Shown here in pieces: positions 16,224-24,565 of a stretch of DNA of 39,269 bases (position 1 is its first letter; every line of letters starts with the position of its first letter). The stretch is from Porphyromonas sp. (lineage in GTDB: Bacteria; Bacteroidota; Bacteroidia; Bacteroidales; Porphyromonadaceae). The notes beneath the pieces were generated by a model. The model saw nothing but the letters and a program-made list of their open reading frames with translations, was not told where the DNA came from and did no database searches. Where the stretch lies: positions 1 through 39,269 of the forward strand of contig NZ_JAUMXC010000018.1 in the NCBI RefSeq assembly GCF_030529325.1. Direction: 5' to 3'. The position numbers were made by a program, and so were the translations under genes.

Positions 16224-16646
16224 TTACTTCACTGAATTGTCAACTTGGTTATTAAATAAGGCTTCTTGATGAGTAGATTCGCCCCAAAAGTAATCGATAA
16301 AGTCTTCTAGTTCTTCCTCTGAAACTAAAAGAACCTCCTCGTCTGAGGGTGTATTTAATGCGATGACTTCTGTCGCTATCTCTTTATTGGCATCAGGCCT
16401 TAGATAGTTTACTCCCCTGAAGATCAAAAAGAGTCCTGAAAACATAGCTGCAAGATAAAGATAAGGGCGTAGAATTTCTATAGCATTTTTATTCTTCAAC
16501 AGCGGAGTTAAGTGAATTTGTTCGTGACCTTTTATTTCTGACAATACCTTTGCTTTCAGATCCTCAAAGTAACTATCAGGGACACTGAACGGATATATCG
16601 GATCATCATTGTTTTCGTTATTATTTCTTAAACTTTTATTTATCAT
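16224..16646 (-). CDS. Single-TM protein, putative anti-sigma factor
   Basis: This 140-residue protein has a cytoplasmic N-terminus containing PFSVPDSYFEDLKAKVLSEI, a pattern seen in Bacteroidota proteins encoded beside ECF sigma factors, then one hydrophobic helix at about residues 62-78. An acidic extracytoplasmic part follows (SEEELEDFIDYFW). The topology and position directly between the ECF sigma gene and the secreted Spy-like gene suggest an anti-sigma factor. No zinc-binding ZAS motif (HxxxCxxC) is visible, so the call is by context. Confidence 0.55.
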   Translation of the reverse strand: MINKSLRNNNENNDDPIYPFSVPDSYFEDLKAKVLSEIKGHEQIHLTPLLKNKNAIEILRPYLYLAAMFSGLFLIFRGVNYLRPDANKEIATEVIALNTPSDEEVLLVSEEELEDFIDYFWGESTHQEALFNNQVDNSVK

Positions 16647-16704
16647 GATTTTGTCATCTAAACCTATCTTACTGCATTGGAGACGAAGCGAATGCTTGAA
16701 AGGT

Positions 16705-17292
16705 TTAATCTACTATGCTGTCTATTTTCAAATATTGTTGGAGTTTATTCAGGGCATGATGATAATTTGCCTTTAATGCCCCTATACTTGTTCCTGTTAT
16801 TTCTGCTATTTCTCGATATGAAAGTTCCTCAAAATATCGCATTTGAAATGTGATCTTTTGTTTTTCAGGTAATTTGTCTATCGCTGACAAAAAAGCTGCT
16901 TCTGCACGATCTCCATCAAAATAAGGGTCACTAGCTAAGGACTGAGTCAGGTCGGAATTCTCTGTTGCTATTGATCGCTTCTTGTTCTTTTGCTCTTGTC
17001 TGAGATAAGTGATAGCCTCATTTGTTGCTATGCTGTACATCCATGTAGATAACTTTGAGGCTCCTCTAAATTGAGGTATATTTTTCCATATCTTGATCAA
17101 GGTATTTTGTAGCACATCATCTGCATTTTCATGAGATAAGACAATGCGCCTTATGATGACGTACAGAGGTCTTGAGTATCTATCTACAAGAACACTGAAA
17201 GCACTTTCTGAGGTCATGGAATCTTTCAGGCACAGGAGCAACTCTTCATCTGACAAGTGATCAGAGACTAAAACTCTGTTTCTATTAGGCAT
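16705..17292 (-). CDS. ECF-type RNA polymerase sigma factor
   Basis: This 195-residue protein has sigma region 2 (FSVLVDRYSRPLYVIIRRIV to NADDVLQNTLIKIWKNI, then FRGASKLSTWMYSIATNEAI) and region 4 (LPEKQKITFQMRYFEELSYR, EIAEITGTSIGALKANYHHA) with a helix-turn-helix. It lacks regions 1 and 3, the ECF architecture. It probably directs a stress regulon under control of the downstream single-TM and secreted proteins. It begins three bases after the HD phosphohydrolase stop codon, so co-transcription is likely. Confidence 0.92.
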   Translation of the reverse strand: MPNRNRVLVSDHLSDEELLLCLKDSMTSESAFSVLVDRYSRPLYVIIRRIVLSHENADDVLQNTLIKIWKNIPQFRGASKLSTWMYSIATNEAITYLRQEQKNKKRSIATENSDLTQSLASDPYFDGDRAEAAFLSAIDKLPEKQKITFQMRYFEELSYREIAEITGTSIGALKANYHHALNKLQQYLKIDSIVD

Positions 17293-17295
17293 AAT

Positions 17296-19419
17296 TCATT
17301 CAGATCGCTTCTGTGATTTTTCTCCCTCTCTTGGTTGTGTAATATTGTTGTTTACCTCAGGCTCATTCCCGCCGTGATTGGGTCTTCTTTTTAGTTCGGG
17401 ATAGGATATGCGAGAGTGATACATTGTTTTGAGTTTTTCAAGAAAGACTGTTTTTATAATCTCAACATCCCTAAATGTGAGAGGACATGATTTTAGTAAC
17501 CCCTCATCCACTATAGAGTCTACTATTTTGTGAATATGGGTCGAAATTTTTTGCTCTGTAAGATCTTTTAGACTGCGCGATGAAGCCTCTACAGCATCAG
17601 CAAGCATAAGTATTCCGGTTTCCTTTGTAAATGGATTAGGCCCTGGATATCTGAATATGCTTTCATCTACAATAACATCAGGGTTTTCATTGACAAATTT
17701 GGTGTAGAAGTACTTAACTCGCCCAAGTCCATGGTGTGTGCGGATAAAGTCAATAATAACTTTGGGGAGTCCTGCACGTTCTGCCATCTCCACGCCATCA
17801 GTAACATGCCTGATGATCATTTTTGCACTTTCATCATAAGGGAGCTTGTCATGCGGATTCTCCAACCCTTGGTTTTCCGTGAAGTAGGTCGGATTCTTCA
17901 TTTTTCCGATATCATGATACAGAGCACCGGCTCTTACGAGACGCACATCTGCATTGATTTTAGAAGCGGCTTCTGAAGCTAGTATAGATACTTGGAGAGA
18001 GTGCTGGAAAGTTCCTGGAGTAACTTCTGAAAGTTCCCTCAATAGGGGACTATTGATGTCTGAAAGTTCCACTAGACTGATGTTTGATACATACCCGAAT
18101 AGCCGTTCAAATAGGTAAACCAAGACATAAGTAAACATCAGGAATATAAAATTTATGGCAAGGTTTAATATTGTAGCCAATGAAATGCCCCTAAAGTTAC
18201 CATCTTGGAACAATGAAAATGCGACATATGTAACTAACATTGCAACAAGGACCATGAAGGTGCAACGTATCAAATCCGAGCGTTGTGATAAATTCTTCAA
18301 TGTGACGATTGCAACCATGCCCGCTATGAATTGTAGTAGAATAAATTCCATCTGGAACGGAGCCATCAAGGATGCTATCAATATACTGATCATGTGTACT
18401 ACGAATGCTGTTCTTGAGTCAATGAAGACGCGCACTAAAATAGGCACCATAGCATATGGTATGATATATATATTGACTATTCCTGACGAAACGGATAACT
18501 CTGTCAACAGAGCATACCATAAGATGACCCCAAGAAAAAAGAAGGTGTTTTTTATCTGGGAGATGACTTCTACTCTGAATGATAGTAGAAAGAAAAAGAG
18601 AGATGATAATATGATAAGAGTTAGCAGAAATTGACCAATCCTAACCATAAATCTTTCTCTTGTTGTTCCAAGCTTACTTTCATATTCTTTCTTTAATGAC
18701 TCTAGCTCTTGAAATATCTGGTCTGTCACCACATCTCCTTTATTCACGATACGTTCTCCAGCTTGAACACTCCCCATGACGGGGGATATTCCGGCCAACT
18801 TTGTTCTCAGAACTTTCTCTGTTGTAAGTTCATCAAGCAAGAGGTTTGCTTCTATGTATTCATTGATATTGGCGCTCCTGATAACATCTTTATTCAGCCC
18901 TCGAGGGACACTGTTGATGACATATTCATAGGCAGATGTTATGGTATATAGTTCCTCATATATTACCTTTCGTGCTATTTTATTTCTGTCATTCATTATG
19001 AAACATTCCCCATTGGCTGACGCTTGTATCGTTTGATAATCTTTAGAGCTTACAACCCCTCTTGCATAGACCACTTCAAGAGTTTGTAGGAGATGTCTTG
19101 TATATTCCCCCCTTAAGATTTGGGATTCTTTAGAAGTACTTTGAGCAAGTTTCTTTTTCTGTTTCTCATAAACAGATTCGTCAAAGGTGAAGTATGGGAT
19201 CATACTTCTTGTCGCACTATCTTTTTCTATTTGTAGTTGCGATGGAGTTTTTAATATCTGAAAATCAAAAGGAGCTGTTAATAACTCGTAGTGCCATGGT
19301 CGTCCTACCGAGTACTCATACTTAAATTTCACCTTGCTTGGATAAAATAAAGTGATAATCGTGGCTGTTATGATGTACAGCAATATAGTCTTGACCTGTA
19401 TGGCTTTATGTATTTTCAT
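17296..19419 (-). CDS. pgpH: PgpH-type membrane HD phosphohydrolase
   Basis: This 707-residue protein has the PgpH order: one N-terminal TM (about 12-27), a long extracytoplasmic 7TMR-HDED domain (about 30-260), a block of seven TM helices (about 265-450), and a cytoplasmic HD domain. The HD set is complete: the first His in GTFQHSLQV, the HDIGK pair near residue 502, His in MIIRHVTDG, the THHGLGRVKYFY pair and Asp in MLADAVEASSR. PgpH proteins hydrolyse cyclic di-AMP, so it probably lowers that second messenger. It heads the operon with the ECF sigma factor, which is less usual. Confidence 0.88.
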   Translation of the reverse strand: MKIHKAIQVKTILLYIITATIITLFYPSKVKFKYEYSVGRPWHYELLTAPFDFQILKTPSQLQIEKDSATRSMIPYFTFDESVYEKQKKKLAQSTSKESQILRGEYTRHLLQTLEVVYARGVVSSKDYQTIQASANGECFIMNDRNKIARKVIYEELYTITSAYEYVINSVPRGLNKDVIRSANINEYIEANLLLDELTTEKVLRTKLAGISPVMGSVQAGERIVNKGDVVTDQIFQELESLKKEYESKLGTTRERFMVRIGQFLLTLIILSSLFFFLLSFRVEVISQIKNTFFFLGVILWYALLTELSVSSGIVNIYIIPYAMVPILVRVFIDSRTAFVVHMISILIASLMAPFQMEFILLQFIAGMVAIVTLKNLSQRSDLIRCTFMVLVAMLVTYVAFSLFQDGNFRGISLATILNLAINFIFLMFTYVLVYLFERLFGYVSNISLVELSDINSPLLRELSEVTPGTFQHSLQVSILASEAASKINADVRLVRAGALYHDIGKMKNPTYFTENQGLENPHDKLPYDESAKMIIRHVTDGVEMAERAGLPKVIIDFIRTHHGLGRVKYFYTKFVNENPDVIVDESIFRYPGPNPFTKETGILMLADAVEASSRSLKDLTEQKISTHIHKIVDSIVDEGLLKSCPLTFRDVEIIKTVFLEKLKTMYHSRISYPELKRRPNHGGNEPEVNNNITQPREGEKSQKRSE

Positions 19420-19476
19420 AATTCTTGATCAAATTTGAGTAGTTCGGTAAACTATATCTTTTTAATAATATGCAGA

Positions 19477-19523
19477 AAGCGAGAAGATTAATTCAGTATT
19501 TTCTGTATTAAGACTTCTCGCTT
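19477..19523 (-). terminator. Terminator after folD
   Basis: Inverted repeat AAGCGAGAAG at 19477-19486 with CTTCTCGCTT at 19514-19523, near-symmetrical inside. On the minus strand a short T-rich tail follows. Confidence 0.55.
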
Positions 19524-19539
19524 CTTCACTTTTGGTCGG

Positions 19540-20454
19540 TTAATGCTTTGCTGATAATCCCCGTCTTTGCCTTGCAGAGATTAATGTATTTCTCATCAAA
19601 GATATTATAGTCATTGGTCCTACGCCTCCCGGTACGGGAGTGATATAAGAACATTTAGGTGCAACTTGTTCAAAATCAACGTCTCCTGTGAGTTTAAATC
19701 CACTCTTTACTGTATCATCCTTAACTCGAGTGGTTCCCACATCAACTATCACAACCCCTTGCTTTACCATATCTTCTGTTACAAATTTTGGAGAGCCCAT
19801 AGCGGCTATGATGATGTCTGCTTCACGAGTAATATCCTTGATATTTTGGGTACTACTGTGGCAAACCGTTACTGTGGCATCTCCCGGATATTGCTTGAGC
19901 ATCATAAGTTGTGCCATTGGCTTACCTACAATATTGCTACGGCCTAGGATCACACATCTTTTGCCCTTAGTCTCGATTTTATATCTCTTCAACAACTCTA
20001 GTATTCCAGCGGGAGTTGCAGATACAAAAGACGGCAGACCTATACTGGTTTTTCCCACATTTATTGGATGAAACCCATCAACGTCTTTTCTTGGATCGAC
20101 AGCTTCGATGATCTTTTGTTCATCTATATGGTTTGGTAGAGGTAGCTGGATTATAAATCCATCTAGATCTTCATCTTCATTCATCTTGTGTATTTCAGCT
20201 AAAAGTTTCTCTTCGGTTACGTTAGCTTCATACCGTACGAGTGTCGACTTGAATCCCAATTCTTCACAGGTCTTCATCTTTGACGCCACATAAGTCTCGC
20301 TTCCTCCATCATGACCTACTAGTATCGCTGCCAAGTGAGGGGCTTTATGTCCGAGGCTGATGATCTCCTTTACTTCTTCAGTTATTTCTTGCTTCAGTTC
20401 ATTGGATGTTTTTTTTCCGTCAAGTAGTTGGTAAGTATTATTCGTCAGTTCCAT
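19540..20454 (-). CDS. folD: Bifunctional methylenetetrahydrofolate dehydrogenase/cyclohydrolase
   Basis: This 304-residue enzyme interconverts 5,10-methylene-, 5,10-methenyl- and 10-formyl-tetrahydrofolate. It has [16 protein letters not shown] with the catalytic Lys, the [14 protein letters not shown] signature, [13 protein letters not shown] for NADP binding and GGVGPMTI at the C-terminus. It is of typical length. It follows ffh after 70 bases on the same strand and may be co-transcribed with it. One-carbon metabolism links it to the GcvT gene further right, but they are separate units. Confidence 0.95.
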   Translation of the reverse strand: MELTNNTYQLLDGKKTSNELKQEITEEVKEIISLGHKAPHLAAILVGHDGGSETYVASKMKTCEELGFKSTLVRYEANVTEEKLLAEIHKMNEDEDLDGFIIQLPLPNHIDEQKIIEAVDPRKDVDGFHPINVGKTSIGLPSFVSATPAGILELLKRYKIETKGKRCVILGRSNIVGKPMAQLMMLKQYPGDATVTVCHSSTQNIKDITREADIIIAAMGSPKFVTEDMVKQGVVIVDVGTTRVKDDTVKSGFKLTGDVDFEQVAPKCSYITPVPGGVGPMTIISLMRNTLISARQRRGLSAKH

Positions 20455-20524
20455 AGTATATGGTATTCTTTGGGGAGATTATTAACTATTCGATGATAAA
20501 ACACCAATATCCATTAAAAAGTTT

Positions 20525-21847
20525 TTAACGTCTGAAATTCTTTGCCAGGTTTTTCATGCCTCCTCCGCTCATTAGTCTCATCACCTTACGTGTTTGTTCA
20601 AACTGTTTGAGGAGTTGGTTGACATCTTGGACTTTTGTCCCGCTACCATCGGCTATACGTTTGCGACGAGAGCCATTGATGAGCGTAGGGTTAGCTCTCT
20701 CTTCGGGTGTCATCGAGAAGATGATTGCTTCTATTCCTTTGAATGCATCATCATCTATATCTAGATCCTTGATCGCTTTTCCTACTCCTGGGATCATAGC
20801 CATGAGGTCTTTAATGTTTCCCATCTTTTTGATCTGATTGATCTGATCCAAGAAATCATTAAAGTCAAACTGGTTTTTTGCAATCTTTTTCTGAAGTTTG
20901 CGAGCCTGTTCCTCATCATATTGATCTTGTGCACGTTCAACTAAAGAGACCACGTCTCCCATGCCAAGGATACGATCGGCCATACGATTAGGGTGGAAGA
21001 CATCAAGAGCTTCGGGTTTCTCTCCGGTTCCGATGAATTTGATAGGCTTATCCACAACTGTACGTATGGAGAGTGCTGCACCACCGCGTGTGTCACCATC
21101 CAACTTTGTAAGGACTACTCCATCAAAGTTTAGGCGATCATTAAATTCCTTGGCCGTATTAACAGCGTCCTGACCGGTCATCGAATCCACCACAAATAGG
21201 ATTTCTGTGGGTTGGATAGCTGCTTTGATGTGGCTGATTTCGTCCATCATTACTTCGTCGACTGCAAGACGACCGGCGGTATCGATGATGATGGTATCAT
21301 TATTATCTCTTTTAGCCTGAGCAATAGCGTTCTGGGCAATAGCTATAGGATCTTTACTATTTAGCTCTGTATATACAGGTAGATTGAGCTGTTCTCCAAG
21401 GACACGAAGCTGTTCGATTGCGGCTGGACGGTAAACGTCGCAAGCGACAAGCAAAGGCTTGAGCCCCTTCTTATTTCTCAAAAAATTACCAAGCTTGCCT
21501 GTAAATGTCGTCTTTCCCGACCCCTGAAGTCCGGACATCAAGATGATGTTTGGAGATCCCTTGAGAAATAGCTCTACAGCACTCCCTCCCATAAGGGTTG
21601 TGAGTTCGTCATGTACGATCTTTACGAGGAGCTCACCTGGCTTGATTGCTGTAAGGACATGCTGGCCCATAGCCTTTTCACGCACAGTATCTGTAAACTG
21701 TTTGGCCACTTTGTAGTTCACGTCAGCTTCAAGGAGAGCTTTTCTTACATCACGTACGGTCTCAGCCACATTAATGTCTGTGATTTGACCTTCACCTTTT
21801 AGTATCTTAAATGAGCGTTCTAACCTTTCCGAAAGATTGTCAAACAT
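20525..21847 (-). CDS. ffh: Signal recognition particle protein Ffh (SRP54)
   Basis: This 440-residue GTPase binds 4.5S RNA and delivers nascent membrane proteins to FtsY. The N domain is at about 1-90, the G domain at 95-295 with GLQGSGKTTFTGKLG, DTAGR, the TKLDGDTRGGAALS loop and GTGEKPEALDVF. The methionine-rich M domain (about 300-435) contains MIPGVGKAI and SRRKRIADGSG. It is of family length. The -7 box at 21928 serves it. Confidence 0.96.
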   Translation of the reverse strand: MFDNLSERLERSFKILKGEGQITDINVAETVRDVRKALLEADVNYKVAKQFTDTVREKAMGQHVLTAIKPGELLVKIVHDELTTLMGGSAVELFLKGSPNIILMSGLQGSGKTTFTGKLGNFLRNKKGLKPLLVACDVYRPAAIEQLRVLGEQLNLPVYTELNSKDPIAIAQNAIAQAKRDNNDTIIIDTAGRLAVDEVMMDEISHIKAAIQPTEILFVVDSMTGQDAVNTAKEFNDRLNFDGVVLTKLDGDTRGGAALSIRTVVDKPIKFIGTGEKPEALDVFHPNRMADRILGMGDVVSLVERAQDQYDEEQARKLQKKIAKNQFDFNDFLDQINQIKKMGNIKDLMAMIPGVGKAIKDLDIDDDAFKGIEAIIFSMTPEERANPTLINGSRRKRIADGSGTKVQDVNQLLKQFEQTRKVMRLMSGGGMKNLAKNFRR

Positions 21848-21927
21848 ATCTTGTCTACAAATTAAATATAGTTATTGTTATCGATGTTTATTTTTTTGAT
21901 AGTACCAGACTGCTGGCTTACTGCGCA

Positions 21928-21935
21928 CAAATTTA
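21928..21935 (-). promoter_or_regulatory. -7 box for ffh
   Basis: On the minus strand TAAATTTG matches TAnnTTTG, 81 bp before the ffh start. No convincing -33 element is visible. Confidence 0.4.
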
Positions 21936-21954
21936 GTAAAAAAGAGCGACATGG

Positions 21955-22087
21955 AGGCTTTTTGCTTTTCACCGACAGGGTAACCTCCTTGCGTAAGTCC
22001 TTTCGGTCATATCTCGGGCTACAGATCCCAAGAGAAAGACGACGGCATAAGCCGAGGGAAGAAGTCCCACGCATGCGCAATGTGCGC
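21955..22087. other. GC-richer segment of unknown origin
   Basis: This stretch between the ffh promoter and the transposase fragment is visibly GC-richer than the surrounding spacers. It contains the self-complementary core GCGCAATGTGCGC and CGCATGCG. An 81-residue minus-strand frame spans it but is mostly low-plausibility Arg/Ser-rich sequence, so I do not call a gene. It may be a degenerate part of the neighbouring insertion or a repeat of the genome. Confidence 0.35.
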
Positions 22088-22186
22088 TTATAACTCCGAT
22101 AATACACGGATAAGCTCGTTAATACCTGTCTCTGATGATAGCATTTCAGAAATAAATGCCGACTTTTGTGATTGTGTAAGCTCCAT
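22088..22186 (-). pseudogene. N-terminal fragment of an IS256/Mutator-like transposase
   Basis: The minus strand from the ATG at 22186 encodes 32 residues beginning MELTQSQKSAFISEMLSSET and then GINELIRVLSEL, followed by a stop at 22088. It resembles the start of Mutator-type transposases and lies 50 bp inside an IS256-like terminal sequence in the right orientation. The remaining ~370 residues expected are absent, so the element is a truncated remnant. The identity rests on my reading of this short fragment and the adjacent IS end. Confidence 0.6.
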
Positions 22187-22235
22187 TGTTCTTAGTTTTA
22201 TTTTTTCTTATCCCAAAGTTAAGGACTAACGGGGT

Positions 22236-22258
22236 TTACACACTTTTTTAGGACAGTA
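22236..22258. repeat. IS256-like terminal repeat of the remnant
   Basis: Read on the minus strand, TACTGTCCTAAAAAAGTGTG and the following TAA match the end at 30-52 of the window with one indel and two differences. It marks the outer boundary of the transposase fragment at 22088-22186. Confidence 0.6.
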
Positions 22259-22299
22259 TCAGGTATATCGTCTCATGTAGGAATTTATATTGGATTAAT

Positions 22300-22345
22300 A
22301 AAAAAGTAAAGCGACATCATTTGCATGATGCCGTTTTACTTTTTT
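22300..22345. terminator. Bidirectional terminator after pepO
   Basis: A 21-bp stem (22300-22320 with 22325-22345) with a few mismatches, a TTGC loop, and A/T tracts on both sides gives a T-run on both strands. It lies 20 bases beyond the pepO stop. Confidence 0.85.
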
Positions 22346-22364
22346 GTTATTTATTCAAAAGGTA

Positions 22365-24407
22365 TTACCACACTAGGACTCTGTCTTCAGGTGCCAAGTA
22401 CATAGGATCACCTTCCTTGATGTCAAATGCTTCGTAGAATGCAGGTATGTTGCGAAGTGCTTGATTGACACGCCATTCGCCCAAGCTATGAACATCAACC
22501 TTTGTGAGACGCAAGATCGTTTCCTTACGGATGTTTTGCCCCCATACTCTCGCGTATGCAACGAAGAATCTTTGTTCCGGAGTCATACCATCAATAAGAT
22601 CTCTTGGTGCATCACCCATTGCTTTTTTCATCGCCCCGAATGACACGATGAGTCCACCTTGATCTGCAATGTTTTCGCCAAGAGTATTTTCACCATCGGC
22701 GTGTACATCGTCAACAACAATGATTTGGTTAAATTGATCAACGAGTTTCGATGCTGATGCTTTGAACTTTGTTGCATCTTCCTCTGTCCACCAGTTGACC
22801 ATATTTCCATCCTTATCATATTTACGACCCTGATCATCAAATCCATGAGTCATCTCGTGGCCTATTACAACACCAATAGCACCATAGTTCACAGGATCAT
22901 CAGCATCAAGATTGAAGAAAGGAGGCTGAAGTATGCCGGCAGGGAAACATATCTCATTTGTAGTCGGATTGTAGTAAGCATTGACAGTATGAGGATTCAT
23001 ATACCACTTATCCAAATCCACAGGTTTGTTGAGGTCAGCAATATTCTTCTCTGTTTCATATTTGCCGACCTTGGAGAGGAATGCGTAGAGAGAAGAGTCA
23101 TCAACCTCGAGAGCTTCGTATCCTTCCCACTTATCAGGATATCCAATTTTTACTCTGAATGCTGCAAGTTTCTCCTGAGCATTTTTCTTCGTCTCATCAG
23201 ACATCCACGTGAGAGAGGCGATGCGTTCGGATAGGGCAATCTTCAGGTTTTCAACAAGAGTTGACATACGCTCTTTAGCTGCAGCAGGGAAGTGCTCTTT
23301 CACATATATTTTACCAACAACTTCACCAAAGGTCCCATCAACGAGGTCTACAGCATCTTTCCAACGAGGCTGCATCTCCATAAGGCCGCTAAGAAGCTTT
23401 CCGTTAAACTCAAAAGCTGTCACTCTAAAGTCACTACTTAAGTAATCTGCTGCGTGGTGAAGAGTGATGACCTTGAAGTATTCTTTAAGATCTGATATAG
23501 AGGAGTCTTTGATAAAGGTGTCAAATTTCTTGAAGTAGTCCTTTTGTGCAACATTTATGTGTTCAAATGCCTCTAACCCTTTACGTTGGTTGAAGTAAGT
23601 TCCCCATGGGAATGTATATGCACCAAAGAATGTAGCCCTATCCATCTTGTTCCAATTGAGCTCAGATTCTCTGAGTTGTACCTTTGTATAGAGGATATCA
23701 CAAAGCCTTTTTTCTGTGTTATAGACATTCTGTGCTATTTTACTTGCTTCTGCCTCTTCTGTGCCTGCCAGAGTCAATAGCTTAGCTATATAAGTAAGAT
23801 AACCATCTTGGAAAGGCTTGTACTCGGGTTTATTCTGGTAGTAATCTTGATCTCCCATGATGAGCGAGGGTTGTACCAGGTTGAGGATATGTTTGGTACT
23901 ATTATCGTTATCTACTCCAACATAAGTGTGGAAGAGATACTGTGTCCCATTGTTCGCATTTTCTGCCAAGAAGTTAACCAAGTCAGCATACTCATTGATT
24001 GCATCTATGCGATCGAGTTCAGGTTTGATAGGAGAGGCTCCGTCTTCATTGAGTTTTTTCTCATTCATCGCAAGTGTGTAGAGAGTCTTAGCTTTCGCTT
24101 CATCCGATCCTGCCACAGAGCCATCAAGATGCTCTATGATATGTCGTGCAATACTCTGTGCAGAGTCTGCCAAAACGTGGAAAGAACCATAACTACCATA
24201 CTCATCTTTGAGGGGATTAGCGGTCATCCATCCACCATTCACGTAGCGGTAAAAATCAGCTTTAGGATTGACACTCTTGTCCATGGCTGTAGTATCGATG
24301 CCCGGTACTACAACTCTATTACTCTCTGTGGTCTTCTTTTGTTGACAGGCTGTCGAGAGTACTGCAGCGCATGTTATCGCTACAACGGGTAGTAAAACTT
24401 TTTTCAT
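22365..24407 (-). CDS. pepO: M13 family metallopeptidase (neprilysin-like, PepO), lipoprotein
   Basis: This 680-residue zinc endopeptidase begins with a lipoprotein signal: hydrophobic residues 5-18, lipobox LSTAC with Cys21. The N-terminal M13 domain precedes the catalytic domain, which has the HExxH zinc site in VIGHEMTHGFDDQG (about residue 517) and the ENIADQGG third-ligand motif. The family also expects an asparagine-alanine-tyr motif, seen here as NAYYNPTTN. It is of family length. The homologue in Porphyromonas gingivalis is an endothelin-converting enzyme-like protease. It probably sits on the outer membrane or faces the periplasm and digests peptides for growth. Confidence 0.93.
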   Translation of the reverse strand: MKKVLLPVVAITCAAVLSTACQQKKTTESNRVVVPGIDTTAMDKSVNPKADFYRYVNGGWMTANPLKDEYGSYGSFHVLADSAQSIARHIIEHLDGSVAGSDEAKAKTLYTLAMNEKKLNEDGASPIKPELDRIDAINEYADLVNFLAENANNGTQYLFHTYVGVDNDNSTKHILNLVQPSLIMGDQDYYQNKPEYKPFQDGYLTYIAKLLTLAGTEEAEASKIAQNVYNTEKRLCDILYTKVQLRESELNWNKMDRATFFGAYTFPWGTYFNQRKGLEAFEHINVAQKDYFKKFDTFIKDSSISDLKEYFKVITLHHAADYLSSDFRVTAFEFNGKLLSGLMEMQPRWKDAVDLVDGTFGEVVGKIYVKEHFPAAAKERMSTLVENLKIALSERIASLTWMSDETKKNAQEKLAAFRVKIGYPDKWEGYEALEVDDSSLYAFLSKVGKYETEKNIADLNKPVDLDKWYMNPHTVNAYYNPTTNEICFPAGILQPPFFNLDADDPVNYGAIGVVIGHEMTHGFDDQGRKYDKDGNMVNWWTEEDATKFKASASKLVDQFNQIIVVDDVHADGENTLGENIADQGGLIVSFGAMKKAMGDAPRDLIDGMTPEQRFFVAYARVWGQNIRKETILRLTKVDVHSLGEWRVNQALRNIPAFYEAFDIKEGDPMYLAPEDRVLVW

Positions 24408-24472
24408 AAGCCTTTGCTTCCTGTATGATTAAGATTGAAAAATATATGTTTTCTATATTATATCACCTAAAA

Positions 24473-24527
24473 ACTCCGATCAGTCGTTATCTCTGATTTG
24501 ATTTTAGAGAACGTTACCGATCGGAGT
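24473..24527 (-). terminator. Terminator after malate dehydrogenase gene
   Basis: ACTCCGATC at 24473-24481 pairs with GATCGGAGT at 24519-24527 around a partly self-paired 37-base loop. On the minus strand five T follow the stem. Confidence 0.7.
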
Positions 24528-24565
24528 CTTAGGATATTTGGATCTCTATCTAAGAGCTTTCTCGA

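Noticed and set aside
21862-22107. 81-residue minus-strand ORF in the GC-richer segment upstream of ffh
   Set aside because: It runs through the ffh promoter box and overlaps the transposase fragment, has an Arg/Ser/Leu-rich composition and no homology I recognise.
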